Shown in pieces: positions 40,848 to 49,343 of a stretch of 64,000 nt of DNA. Under the pieces are notes generated by a model, which saw only the letters and a program-made list of their open reading frames with translations, had not been told where the DNA came from and searched no databases. Origin of the DNA: Halobaculum sp. MBLA0143 (GTDB lineage: Archaea > Halobacteriota > Halobacteria > Halobacteriales > Haloferacaceae). Both the position numbers and the translations under genes were made by a program. The stretch covers positions 1,860,001 to 1,924,000 of the forward strand of contig NZ_JBGKAC010000001.1 of NCBI RefSeq assembly GCF_041361465.1, written 5' to 3'. Numbering within the stretch: position 1 is the first letter of the stretch; the number at the start of each line of letters is the position of its first letter.

Positions 40848-41945
40848 TCAGAACCCCCGTCGGTACTGGACGGGCACGTCGACGCCCTCGGGATCGTCCA
40901 GTTCGTCGGCGGCGTGTAACGGCCAGTACGGCGACCGGAGGAACTCCCGGGCCATCGCCACCGCGTCCACGCGGTCGTTGGCCAGCAGTTGCTCCGCCTG
41001 GGTCGGCTCCGTGATCCCGCCGACGGCGCCGACCGCCAGGTCGACGCCCTCTTCGCGGAGGTGCTCGCGGATCGTCTCCGCGTACGGCACCTGGTAGCCG
41101 GGGCCGGTCTGCGGGACGGACTGTGCCGGGCTGATCCCGCCGGCGCTCACGTCGATCAGGTCGGCACCGGCCTCGGCGAGAGTGGGCGCGAGTCGGGCGG
41201 AGTCGGCGACTGTCCACGACTCTCGGTCGTCCAGCCAGTCCGTCGCCGAGATCCGGACGAACACCGGGTCGCCGTCCGGCCAGACCTCCCGGACGGCCGC
41301 CGTCACCTCCCGGAGGAGCCGCGTCCGACTCTGGAAGTCGCCGCCGTAGCGGTCCGTCCGGTCGTTCGTCACCGGGGAGAGGAACTCGTGGAGGAGGTAG
41401 CCGTGGGCGGCGTGGACCTCGGCGATCCGGAACCCCGCGTCGCGGGCCCGCTCGGCGGCCGCCCGGAACTGGTCGACGACGGTCTCGACCTCGTCGGTCG
41501 ACAGCCGGCGAGTGGGCTGTTCGTCACCGTCGCGGGGGTACGGCTCCTCGCTCGGCCCGAGCGCGGTCCAGCCGTCCGCCTCGGGCGACACCGGGCTGCC
41601 GCCGTCCCACGGCGGCGCGGTCGACGCCTTCCGGCCGGCGTGTGCGAGCTGAATCCCGGGGACAGATCCCTGGTCGGCGACGAACGACGCGATCCGACCC
41701 AGCGCCTCGGCCTGCTCCTCGTTCCAGATACCCAGATCACCGGGCGAGATTCGACCGGCCGGCGAGACGGCCGTCGCTTCCGACAGCACGACGCCGGCGC
41801 CGCCGACGGCCCGCGACCCCAGGTGGACCAGGTGCCAGTCCGTGGCGACACCCTCGCTGGCGCTGTACTGACACATCGGCGATACGAACACGCGATTCGG
41901 CAGCTCCGTCTCCCGCAGCTCCAACGGCTCGAACAGTCGGCTCAC
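40848..41945 (-). CDS. YqjM-type old yellow enzyme 2
   Basis: A 365-residue FMN ene-reductase with the same class-specific residues as the paralogue at 37210: SPMCQYSA (Cys25, Tyr27) and EVHAAHGYLLHEFLSPVTND. The C-terminus (VPVQYRRGF) resembles that of the paralogue (WPVQYGWATE). I chose the GTG at 41945; ATG 41969 is the alternative. It is divergent from the serine hydrolase gene and lies downstream-adjacent to the thiolase gene. Confidence 0.93.
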   Translation of the reverse strand: MSRLFEPLELRETELPNRVFVSPMCQYSASEGVATDWHLVHLGSRAVGGAGVVLSEATAVSPAGRISPGDLGIWNEEQAEALGRIASFVADQGSVPGIQLAHAGRKASTAPPWDGGSPVSPEADGWTALGPSEEPYPRDGDEQPTRRLSTDEVETVVDQFRAAAERARDAGFRIAEVHAAHGYLLHEFLSPVTNDRTDRYGGDFQSRTRLLREVTAAVREVWPDGDPVFVRISATDWLDDRESWTVADSARLAPTLAEAGADLIDVSAGGISPAQSVPQTGPGYQVPYAETIREHLREEGVDLAVGAVGGITEPTQAEQLLANDRVDAVAMAREFLRSPYWPLHAADELDDPEGVDVPVQYRRGF

Positions 41946-42081
41946 GGAGTGAGTCCGGTCGGTGGCCACAAACCTCCGGCGTCGGGGGAACGTCTCGCCG
42001 GGAGTCCGGCGGCGAGCGAGCGGGGAGCCAGGAGCGAGGCGTCACCCGAACTTTACGGGGCGGGGCGTCGTCGCCAGTCGC

Positions 42082-43425
42082 GTGGACGACGAACGAATCG
42101 CGGCCGCAGAACGGTTCCTGGCGGACTGGCTCGCGGACGAACGAGTGGCGGGCGCCGGGCTGGCGATCGTCGCCGACGGGGAGCCGATCCACACGGCCGG
42201 CTACGGCGCCCGCGACCTGGCGACGGACGCCCCCGCGACGGCCGACACACTGTACGGGGTCGGCTCCGTCACGAAGTCGGTGACGGCGCTGGCGGTGCTC
42301 CGGACGGTCGCGGACACGAGACTGTCGTTGTCCGACCCCGTCTCCGACCATCTCGACGTCTTCGGTGACGAGCCTCGGCCGCCGACGGTACAGGAGCTGC
42401 TCACCCACACCTCCGGGATGCCCGCGGACGGGGCGAGCGTCGCCCTCATCTCGCGTCAGATCGGCGGCGACCCCGCGGCGGTGCCGTTGTCGTCGCCGGG
42501 GGACCTGGATCGCCACGTCGCCGGCGCGACTGCCGACCGCGCGGGCGACGAACGGTTCCGGTACTACAACACGGGGTACACGTTGTTGGGGCGACTCGTG
42601 GCGACGCTACACGACCGGCCGTTCTCGGAGTACGTCGCAGACGAGCTGTTGGCGCCGCTGGGGATGGACCGGGCCGTCCTCGCGCCGTCGTCGTACGACG
42701 AACTCGACGACGCCGCGACGCCGTACCACCCGGCGACCGGCGAGCCGACGCCGTTCCCGTCGAAGGGGACCGGCGCGGCCGGCGGACTCGTCGCGTCCGC
42801 CCGCGACCTGGCGGCGTACCTCCGGTTCCAGACGACCGGCGAGCCCGCGGTGGTCTCCGGCGACGACCGTCGGACCGCACACGCCGCCCACGCGACCAGA
42901 CAGACGTACGGCGACGACACGACACAGGGGTACGGCTACGGCTGGATGCGCCGCCCGTTCGACGGGGAGACCCTGATCGAACACGGCGGTAGCATCGGCG
43001 TCGGCAGCGCCTACGTCGGGTTCCTGCAGGAGTCCGGGCTCGGGGTCGGGCTCGCCTGCAACGGCTCGCCCGAGGCACACCCACAGTTCGCCGGGCCGGC
43101 ACTGCTGTCGGTGCTACGGGGTGGTGAGCCGACCGACACTCGATTCTACCGGCTCCGCGAGCGGGCCGACCGGGTCGCCGGCGACTACGAGTCGTACCGC
43201 GGGATCCAACGGGCGACGGTCGCGCGGGAGGGCGCGCGGATCACGGTCGAACTGGACGACGCTCTCGAGTCACGGTCGTTCGAGGCGTTCCCCGAGGACA
43301 GCGACGGGGAGACACACCGCTACGAGACGGTCGCGCCCGACGGCGCTCGGGTGCCCGTCAGGTTCGTCGAGACGGACGACGGGACAGACCTGTTCTACCG
43401 ACGCTGGCGGCTCCACCCCGTCTGA
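42082..43425 (+). CDS. Serine hydrolase, beta-lactamase/DD-peptidase family
   Basis: A 447-residue class C-type serine hydrolase. The S-x-x-K motif is VGSVTKSVTALAVL (Ser near residue 69), the Y-x-N motif is RYYNTGYTLLGRLV, and the third motif region is LIEHGGSIGVGSAYVG (H-G-G replaces the usual K-T-G). It resembles haloarchaeal beta-lactamase-fold esterases. The C-terminal 100 residues form an extra beta-rich domain. No leader peptide is seen. The GTG at 42082 fits a normal start; longer upstream residues look random. Confidence 0.9.
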   Translation: MDDERIAAAERFLADWLADERVAGAGLAIVADGEPIHTAGYGARDLATDAPATADTLYGVGSVTKSVTALAVLRTVADTRLSLSDPVSDHLDVFGDEPRPPTVQELLTHTSGMPADGASVALISRQIGGDPAAVPLSSPGDLDRHVAGATADRAGDERFRYYNTGYTLLGRLVATLHDRPFSEYVADELLAPLGMDRAVLAPSSYDELDDAATPYHPATGEPTPFPSKGTGAAGGLVASARDLAAYLRFQTTGEPAVVSGDDRRTAHAAHATRQTYGDDTTQGYGYGWMRRPFDGETLIEHGGSIGVGSAYVGFLQESGLGVGLACNGSPEAHPQFAGPALLSVLRGGEPTDTRFYRLRERADRVAGDYESYRGIQRATVAREGARITVELDDALESRSFEAFPEDSDGETHRYETVAPDGARVPVRFVETDDGTDLFYRRWRLHPV

Positions 43426-43431
43426 TCCCCG

Positions 43432-43809
43432 TCACCGCAGCAGCCGGAACTCCGTCACCGGGGCCGGGTGGACGACCCGGAACCCGTCGGCGGTGGAGTG
43501 GAGTCCTTCGTCGTCCGGCGGGGCGCCGGTGCGCTGGTAGGCGCTGTCGTCGACGACGGCCGACTCGTACGGGCTGTCGGCCCGCGGACCGTCGTACGGG
43601 GAGTCGTCTCCGTCGCCGACCGGGCCGTCGGCCGAGGCGTACGCCCCCTCGCGGTGCGGCGGGTCGTCGAAGTCCTCTGGGGGGAGGTAGATGCGCTGGC
43701 CGTCCCCGTCCCACACCACGAGCGCCGCCTCCCGCCCGCCGTCCACGTCGATCACCGTCCGTCCGTCGCGGATGGACAGCTCCACCGTGACTGCGTCGTC
43801 GTCTGTCAC
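43432..43809 (-). CDS. Uncharacterised small acidic haloarchaeal protein
   Basis: A 125-residue protein that I do not recognise as a named function. It has a beta-strand-rich start (VTVELSIRDGRTVIDVDGGR, EAALVVWDGDGQRIYLPPED) and a polar Tyr/Asp/Ser-rich middle with repeated P-Y (DDSPYDGPRADSPYESAVV). It ends in VVHPAPVTEFRLLR. No catalytic residues or membrane segment are seen. It is convergent with the serine hydrolase. Confidence 0.65.
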   Translation of the reverse strand: MTDDDAVTVELSIRDGRTVIDVDGGREAALVVWDGDGQRIYLPPEDFDDPPHREGAYASADGPVGDGDDSPYDGPRADSPYESAVVDDSAYQRTGAPPDDEGLHSTADGFRVVHPAPVTEFRLLR

Positions 43810-43905
43810 GACCGCACAGACGCGACGAGGTTACTTGTGCCTGACCCCGCTCGCGTCGCCCGCCGTGGGAAACCGGTTAAGTAACACGCAGTTGAAGCGG
43901 AGACG

Positions 43906-46005
43906 ATGCACCACCCTGGCCCACCCCGGTTCGCGGCCGTCGGCGACGAGGTCGAACTCGCACCGCGGGAGCCGGACCCCGACCGCACGGCCGCGTACGG
44001 CTGGACGCTCGTCTCCGCCCCGACGGACGCGACCGCGACCGTCGGCGACGACGCCGTCGTCACCTTCGAGCCGGACGCCGCCGGGCTGTACCGCTTCCGC
44101 CACGACACCCCCGAAGGGAGTGAGACGCTCACCGTTCGCGCGTTCGGCGCCGACCGTCAGCCCGGGGAGACGGAGACCCGTCAGCAGTACTCCGGGACGG
44201 AGCCGCCGACGACGACGGACCACACCGTGCCCGAGACGGACGCCACGGCGGCGGCGACGGACGACCCCGGGTCCGGGCTCGCCCGGCTGGACGACGAGAC
44301 GGGCCCCGAGCGACCGCGGCTGGATCTGACGACTCACACGGACGAGGCCGCCGGCGAACTCGTCGTCGCCGCGAGCGTCGACGGCGCCGCAGACGCGACC
44401 GTCGAGTTCCTCGTCGACGACCGAGACGACCTCCCGGCGGCGGCGACGACGACGGCCGACGGCCAGTTCCGCGTCGACGCCGCGGCCGTCGGCGACCGGC
44501 TCCGGATCCACGCCGTCGCCGTCGCCGACAGCTACAGCGTGCCGGCGCAGGTCGACGTCCGCCGGGGCGACGAGCCGGACACGGGGAGCACTACGGACGC
44601 CGGAGACCCGCCGGACACGGGGAACACTACGGACGCCGGAGACCCGACGGAGGGGACGAACGCGGCGACGGTCCACACCGTCGCCGGCGAGTCGTTCACC
44701 GTCACGAACCCGTACGCGCCGCCGGCGTGGGCGCTGGACGCCGTCGTGTACGAGGTGTACGTCCGGACGTTCGCTGGCGAGCAGGCGAGCGACGGCGACG
44801 CGGACACGGTGTTCGACCGCATCCGCGACCGGCTGGACTACCTCGTCGACCTGGGCGTGGACGTACTCTGGCTCACGCCGGTGTTGGAGAACGACCACGC
44901 CCCGCACGGCTACAACATCACGGACTTCTTCGAGATCGCGGCGGATCTGGGCGGCCGCGAGGCGTACGAGCGGCTGATCGACGCCGCCCACGACCGCGGG
45001 CTCCGGGTCGTGTTCGACCTCGTGCTCAACCACTCCGCCCGGGCACACCCGTTCTTCATGGACGCCTACGGCGAGGGAGACGACGTCGGCGTCGGGGAGG
45101 GGAGCCCGAACCGGGACAGCGACTACTACGAGTGGTACGACTGGCGCGACGACGGGGAGCCGGAGACGTACTTCGAGTGGGAACACATCGCCAACTTCGA
45201 CTTCGACAGCCTGGCCGTCCGGCGGCACCTCCTGGACGCCGTCGACGAGTGGGCGGCGTTGGTCGACGGCTTCCGGTGTGACATGGCGTGGGCCGTCCCG
45301 AATGCCTTCTGGCAGGAGATCCACGACCGGCTGAAGACCCACGACGCCGACTTCTGGCTGTTGGACGAGACGATCCCGTACATCCCGGCGTTCCAGGCCG
45401 GCCTGTTCGACACTCACTTCGACTCCACGACCGCGTTCCAACTGCGCGAGGTCGGCGCCGGCGACGCCGCCGCCGACAGTCTGTTGGACGCCGTCGCCGA
45501 GCGCCGCCGGATCGGCTTCCCCTCGTACGCGTCGTTCATGCTGTACGCGGAGAACCACGACGAGAGCCGGTACGTTCAGAAGTGCGGGCGGGAGGCGGCG
45601 CTGGCGGCCGCCGGCGCCGTCGCCACGCTCCCCGGCACGCCGATGCTGTACGCCGGCCAGGAGATCGGCCAACTCGGTCGCCGGGACGCGCTCGCCTGGG
45701 ACGAGGCCGACGAGGGACTCCTGGACCACTACCGTCGGCTGCTGTCCGTACGCGGGGAGACGGACGCGCTCGCGGCCCGCGAACGGCTGGACCGTGTCGA
45801 GTACACTGTCGAAGACGGCGACCCGGGTCGAGTGACCGCGTACGCCCGCGGCGGCGAAGACGGGGTCGTCGTCGTGCTCAACTTCGGCGACGAGCCGGCG
45901 ACCGTCGAGTTGACACCGGCCGTCGGCGACGTGAACTTGGTCGACGGGGAGTCCGTCGACCCAGCCGCGCCGACCGTCGAGAGTGTGCTCGTCGTCTCGC
46001 GGTGA
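43906..46005 (+). CDS. Alpha-amylase-family (GH13) glycoside hydrolase
   Basis: A 699-residue protein. The N-terminal 260 residues hold two beta-sandwich-like domains separated by acidic Thr/Ala/Asp linkers, including a 12-residue tandem repeat (DTG[S/N]TTDAGDP) at about residues 225-248. The GH13 barrel starts near residue 277 (ALDAVVYEVYVRTFAGEQ). Conserved regions: GLRVVFDLVLNHSA, DGFRCDMAW (nucleophile Asp459), DFWLLDETI (acid/base Glu488) and AENHDESR (Asp552). No signal peptide is visible, so a cytoplasmic maltodextrin or glycogen enzyme is likely. It starts at ATG 43906 and is monocistronic. Confidence 0.93.
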   Translation: MHHPGPPRFAAVGDEVELAPREPDPDRTAAYGWTLVSAPTDATATVGDDAVVTFEPDAAGLYRFRHDTPEGSETLTVRAFGADRQPGETETRQQYSGTEPPTTTDHTVPETDATAAATDDPGSGLARLDDETGPERPRLDLTTHTDEAAGELVVAASVDGAADATVEFLVDDRDDLPAAATTTADGQFRVDAAAVGDRLRIHAVAVADSYSVPAQVDVRRGDEPDTGSTTDAGDPPDTGNTTDAGDPTEGTNAATVHTVAGESFTVTNPYAPPAWALDAVVYEVYVRTFAGEQASDGDADTVFDRIRDRLDYLVDLGVDVLWLTPVLENDHAPHGYNITDFFEIAADLGGREAYERLIDAAHDRGLRVVFDLVLNHSARAHPFFMDAYGEGDDVGVGEGSPNRDSDYYEWYDWRDDGEPETYFEWEHIANFDFDSLAVRRHLLDAVDEWAALVDGFRCDMAWAVPNAFWQEIHDRLKTHDADFWLLDETIPYIPAFQAGLFDTHFDSTTAFQLREVGAGDAAADSLLDAVAERRRIGFPSYASFMLYAENHDESRYVQKCGREAALAAAGAVATLPGTPMLYAGQEIGQLGRRDALAWDEADEGLLDHYRRLLSVRGETDALAARERLDRVEYTVEDGDPGRVTAYARGGEDGVVVVLNFGDEPATVELTPAVGDVNLVDGESVDPAAPTVESVLVVSR

Positions 46006-46020
46006 GGCGTCACCTTCCCG

Positions 46021-46677
46021 TCACTCTCGGTGTCGCCGGTCGAAGCGATCGGCCGGCAAGAGGAGGTCCTCCAGTTCCGGGACGTGTTTCACGTTGAACA
46101 CGACCCGCAGCTCCGCGGAGACGGGCGTAGAGATACACGACAGCCGGAACCCACGCCCGCCGAGGTCGTCGTCCAGAATGTGGTCGTCGGGCGTCGCCAG
46201 TTCGCCCTCGTACACGAGGACGGCGCAGTTGGCACACGCGCCGCCGCGGCAGGCGAACGGCCACGCGAAGCCGCGTTCCTCGGCCGCCTCCAGTAACGTC
46301 TCGTCCGGCTGAGCGAGGAACCGGCCGTAGGCGTGGTCCGACAGGTCCGCCGCGGCCGCCCGGTCGAACAGCTCCGGGTCGGACAGCGACCAGTCGTGGT
46401 CGACGGCCGCCTCGTAGTCCAGGTACTCCACGCGGGTGCCGACGTCCGGCGGCGGTGTCGTCGGTTCTTCGCTCGGCGCTGTCTCGGCGTCGCCGTCCCC
46501 GTCGCTCGGCTCGTAGCCAGCCTGGATCCGTTCGTAGGCCGTCCGCACCCGTTGGAACTCGCGGGCGGACCCGCCCTGGTCCGGGTGGGTCTCGATCACC
46601 CGACGCCGGTACGCGCGGTCGACGGCCGCGTCGTCGGCGTCCGGCTCGACGCCCAGCACCTCGAACGGTGAATCCAC
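46021..46677 (-). CDS. J-domain/2Fe-2S ferredoxin fusion
   Basis: A 218-residue fusion. The N-terminal J domain (residues 1-60) contains DSPFEVLGVEPDADDAAVDR, the HPD motif in ETHPDQGG and FQRVRTAYERIQAGYE. The C-terminal half is a plant-type ferredoxin: the cluster Cys run FACRGGACANCAVLVYEGEL with the fourth Cys in FRLSCIS. An acidic linker joins them. Haloarchaea are known to have such large ferredoxins. It probably carries electrons to oxidoreductases; the J domain may recruit DnaK. The GTG start is 46677. Confidence 0.9.
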   Translation of the reverse strand: MDSPFEVLGVEPDADDAAVDRAYRRRVIETHPDQGGSAREFQRVRTAYERIQAGYEPSDGDGDAETAPSEEPTTPPPDVGTRVEYLDYEAAVDHDWSLSDPELFDRAAAADLSDHAYGRFLAQPDETLLEAAEERGFAWPFACRGGACANCAVLVYEGELATPDDHILDDDLGGRGFRLSCISTPVSAELRVVFNVKHVPELEDLLLPADRFDRRHRE

Positions 46678-46847
46678 GCACGGTGGGAGGTGACGCGGAC
46701 GGTAAACCCCCGCGGCTTCCGGTGACGCCCGTGAGGGTCACTCCGGCAGCGTCACCGCCGGAACCGTCTCTGCTTCGGTCACGGGCGACGACACGGACAC
46801 CCGTGGCCCGTCTCGGAGAGATCACGTAGCCTGGCGATACGTCGACA

Positions 46848-46946
46848 CTACTCGTGCTCAGTCGGCAACTCGTGAGCCGCATCGGGGTCGAGCCCCGTAA
46901 CACTCGCCTCGACGGCCGGGGGACGAGTGGCGAGCCCGGGAAGCAT
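46848..46946 (-). CDS. Possible 32-residue ORF
   Basis: In the gap after the ABC ATPase gene the minus strand has MLPGLATRPPAVEASVTGLD and PDAAHELPTEHE before a TAG. The codon use is chromosome-like, but the length is short and there is no homology clue. A nearby frame ends in VSSPVTEAETVPAVTLPE (stop 46738-46740) and might be the tail of another lost gene. Low confidence. Confidence 0.2.
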   Translation of the reverse strand: MLPGLATRPPAVEASVTGLDPDAAHELPTEHE

Positions 46947-46971
46947 CAGAGAGTGACCTCTCGAGACGAAG

Positions 46972-47835
46972 TCACTCGACGAGATGGGCGTAGTAGTTGA
47001 ACAGGTCGCTGTACGTCGGCTCGGTCACTCGGGCGTCCGAGACGTTGGAGACGAGATCGGCGGCGTCGGTGTCGGGACGGACGATCCCACGGACGACGCC
47101 GTCACCACGGAACACCTCGCCGTCGATCACACCGTCGGTGATCGCCGGCGCGTTGCCCAGCGAAGTCTCGACGACCGGCGGCACCTCTCGTCTGACCTCC
47201 TCCGGCGTGCCGCTCGTCACGACGCCGTCGCCGGTGACGAACACGATCCGGTCGGCCGCGTCGGCGTCCATCGGGAGGTGTGTCGTCACCAGAACCGCCT
47301 TGCCGGCGTCGCGCAGCTCCGACAGGAGGTGGTGGACCTCTCGCACCATCGTCAGGTCGAGTGCCGCGGTCGGCTCGTCGAGGACGTACAGTCGGGCGTC
47401 GATGCTCAGCGTGATGGCCAGCTCCAGCTTTCGGCGCATCCCCCCGGAGTACTGCTCGACGGGGTCGTCCAGTTGGTCCGTGATCTCGAACAGGTCCGTC
47501 AGTTCGCGCCACCGATCGGTGAAAGACGGGTTGAGTCGAGCGTAGAACTCGACGTTCTCTCGACCGGTCAACCCGTCGAGACAGAGCGCGTCCTGTAACA
47601 GGAAGCTCGTCGTCCCCGGCGAACTGGCTGGCGGGTCACCGAGCACTTCGATCTCTCCCCCGGACGGAGTGGTACCCCCCGCCAGACACGACACCAAGAC
47701 GGACTTCCCGGTCCCGTTCGGGCCGAGCAGTACCACCGTCTCTCCGGCGTCGACAGTCAGGTCGACACCGTCGAGCACGGTCGTGTCCCCGAAGGACTTC
47801 TCGACGTTCTGTGCGCGTAACACTGGTTCGGTCAC
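46972..47835 (-). CDS. ABC-2-type exporter ATP-binding protein
   Basis: A 287-residue ATPase. Walker A is GPNGTGKSVLVSCL (Ser-Val-Leu in place of Thr-Thr-Leu), the signature is QYSGGMRRKLELAITLSI and Walker B is LYVLDEPTAALDLT. After the NBD (to about residue 220) come 65 residues that may contact the permease. The GTG at 47835 overlaps the permease stop (GTGA). Paired with the membrane gene upstream, it forms a simple two-gene exporter of unknown substrate. Confidence 0.93.
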   Translation of the reverse strand: MTEPVLRAQNVEKSFGDTTVLDGVDLTVDAGETVVLLGPNGTGKSVLVSCLAGGTTPSGGEIEVLGDPPASSPGTTSFLLQDALCLDGLTGRENVEFYARLNPSFTDRWRELTDLFEITDQLDDPVEQYSGGMRRKLELAITLSIDARLYVLDEPTAALDLTMVREVHHLLSELRDAGKAVLVTTHLPMDADAADRIVFVTGDGVVTSGTPEEVRREVPPVVETSLGNAPAITDGVIDGEVFRGDGVVRGIVRPDTDAADLVSNVSDARVTEPTYSDLFNYYAHLVE

Positions 47836-48683
47836 GGGAGGACCCCCCTGTCGTACAGCCCGCGTCTGACGAGGGCCACCGCGACCCCCGTCGCGGCCAG
47901 CGCGTAGCCGGCCAGCAGCGCCGGCCACCCGTCGGTCTGGGTGATCTCGACCCCGTCGGTCGTCACCAACTGGAGCGCCATCGCCCGGGTGCCGAGCGTG
48001 TTCGGGAGGAGACGCACGACGGCCTCGTCCAACACTGCCACTGACGGGACGATCCCGTTGTACCCGGTGAGCATGAACGCGAACACCGCGATCAGAGACA
48101 GGGCGAACTGTGCGTACTGTTCGTCGTTCGCCGCTACGACGACCGGTACGGCGAGACTGGCGAACACGACGCTCACTCCGACGAACCCACCGAACGCAGT
48201 GACTGCTGGTACGACGCCGGCGACACCGATGGGAGCACCGGTCGCCACGCCGACCAGGAGCCCGACGAGGAGCGACACGGCTGCGACGCCGACTCCGGCG
48301 AGCATCCGACCGACGACGTCTGCCGACGGCGACACCGCCATCGACCGGTAGGCGTGGAACCGTCTGTCGTCGGCGTCGACCGCCAGTTGGCTCCCGAACA
48401 CGGTCAGGGAGGCGATCGTCGCCCCCAGCACGGCGATTCCGACCGCGAAGAGTCCCTTCTGTGTCGGCGGGAACTCCCGCGTCGCCGTGAGCAACAGGTA
48501 CATCACTGGCGGTAACCCGACTGCGACTCCGAGAACAGTCCAGCTCCGGGAGACGTCTCGTGTCGTGCGGTACGCGAACGCACCGACCTGGTCGAGCCAC
48601 GCCGAGAGCCCGGCCCCCTCGTGGGCCGTCTCGGCGGCGTTGGACGCAGTCGTCTGTTCGGAGTCCGCCGACTCACCGGCCAT
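47832..48683 (-). CDS. ABC-2-type exporter membrane protein
   Basis: A 283-residue permease with about six helices, such as VLGVAVGLPPVMYLLLTATR, LFAVGIAVLGATIASLTVFG, GVGVAAVSLLVGLLVGVATG, VGVSVVFASLAVPVVVAAND and FALSLIAVFAFMLTGYNGIV. This is the ABC-2 family layout (DRRFHAYRSMAVSPSADVVG is typical of the cytoplasmic loop). The first 40 residues are a polar tail. It begins at ATG 48683 and is followed by the ATPase with a 4-bp overlap. The short Thr-tract gene lies directly upstream. Confidence 0.9.
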   Translation of the reverse strand: MAGESADSEQTTASNAAETAHEGAGLSAWLDQVGAFAYRTTRDVSRSWTVLGVAVGLPPVMYLLLTATREFPPTQKGLFAVGIAVLGATIASLTVFGSQLAVDADDRRFHAYRSMAVSPSADVVGRMLAGVGVAAVSLLVGLLVGVATGAPIGVAGVVPAVTAFGGFVGVSVVFASLAVPVVVAANDEQYAQFALSLIAVFAFMLTGYNGIVPSVAVLDEAVVRLLPNTLGTRAMALQLVTTDGVEITQTDGWPALLAGYALAATGVAVALVRRGLYDRGVLP

Positions 48684-48767
48684 CGCGCACCCCCCGGCAG
48701 CTCTGTGCACTCACACTGGTCCGTCGGGAGAGACCCGTCGTACAGCCGTGGTCGTGGTCTCGAGTCT

Positions 48768-48941
48768 TCATCCGACAGTCGTGACGGTCGTGGTCGTCGT
48801 GGTCGTCGTGGTCGTCGTGCTCGTCGTGGAGGCTCGTCTCCTCGTCGGCCCTCGCTCGTCGGCGAACTCCTCGGCGAACTCCCGTCTGTACTGGTCGCCG
48901 TCCGGCGACACGACCGTCGGCGTGCTGTCTCCCGTCTGCAT
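48768..48941 (-). CDS. Thr-tract micro-protein upstream of the ABC-2 exporter
   Basis: A 57-residue ORF starting at ATG 48941. The N-terminus is normal protein (DSTPTVVSPDGDQYRREFAE, then EFADERGPTRRRAS) and the C-terminal third is a run of Thr codons (T-T-S followed by eleven Thr, then V-T-T-V-G). The tract comes from tandem repeats of a 9-base gacgaccac-like unit. The gene ends 84 bp before the exporter permease in the same direction. It could be a secreted peptide precursor or just a small protein with an expanded repeat; the tract is a strong low-complexity feature. I do not recognise a family. Confidence 0.5.
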   Translation of the reverse strand: MQTGDSTPTVVSPDGDQYRREFAEEFADERGPTRRRASTTSTTTTTTTTTTTVTTVG

Positions 48942-49343
48942 ACGTGTCGTAGAACTTCGTACAGTAATCAAACGCCCTGGGGAGTCCGAGATACTACGAC
49001 CGAGGACGACAACTTATACCGGAGAAATTCGGACCGGAGCCCGTTTCGGCCGGTCCGGGGGGATCGGTCGGCGGTGACGACTGTGACGGTCGTCGCGGAA
49101 CAGGTCGGACCCTCGACTTCACCGTGGTCGAAGTCGTCGCCGAGTGTGTTCTCGAGTTCACCGAGACCCTGTGCTATCGTTACCGTCTCGACTGCTCCCG
49201 ATGTCCAGGTACGAGTACTGTACCCGTACGTACGAGTGTCCTACAAGTTCTCTCTTATCGATACACTGGCATCGTCGTTCGTGTACTCGTGAGATTTGCG
49301 CGTCGCTTCCTCGTTTGATGCCAGTGGCAGTTCCGTTCGGTCG
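48942..49343. other. Intergenic region, no confident gene
   Basis: About 400 bp without an accepted gene. A TATA-like box (minus strand, ggtataagtt, 49010-49020) is suited to drive the Thr-tract gene and exporter. The minus strand is open from 48968 to 49240 (91 codons, e.g. GLGELENTLGDDFDHGEVEG) but has no start codon, so it may be a decayed gene or chance. Near 49200-49240 a cgtac-rich region (acgagtactgtacccgtacg) could be regulatory. Confidence 0.5.

Noticed and set aside
48768-48830. Thr tract as a lanthipeptide core
   Set aside because: No LanM, LanB/C or other modifying enzyme and no Cys in the tract, so no thioether rings are possible; kept only as an exporter-linked peptide guess.
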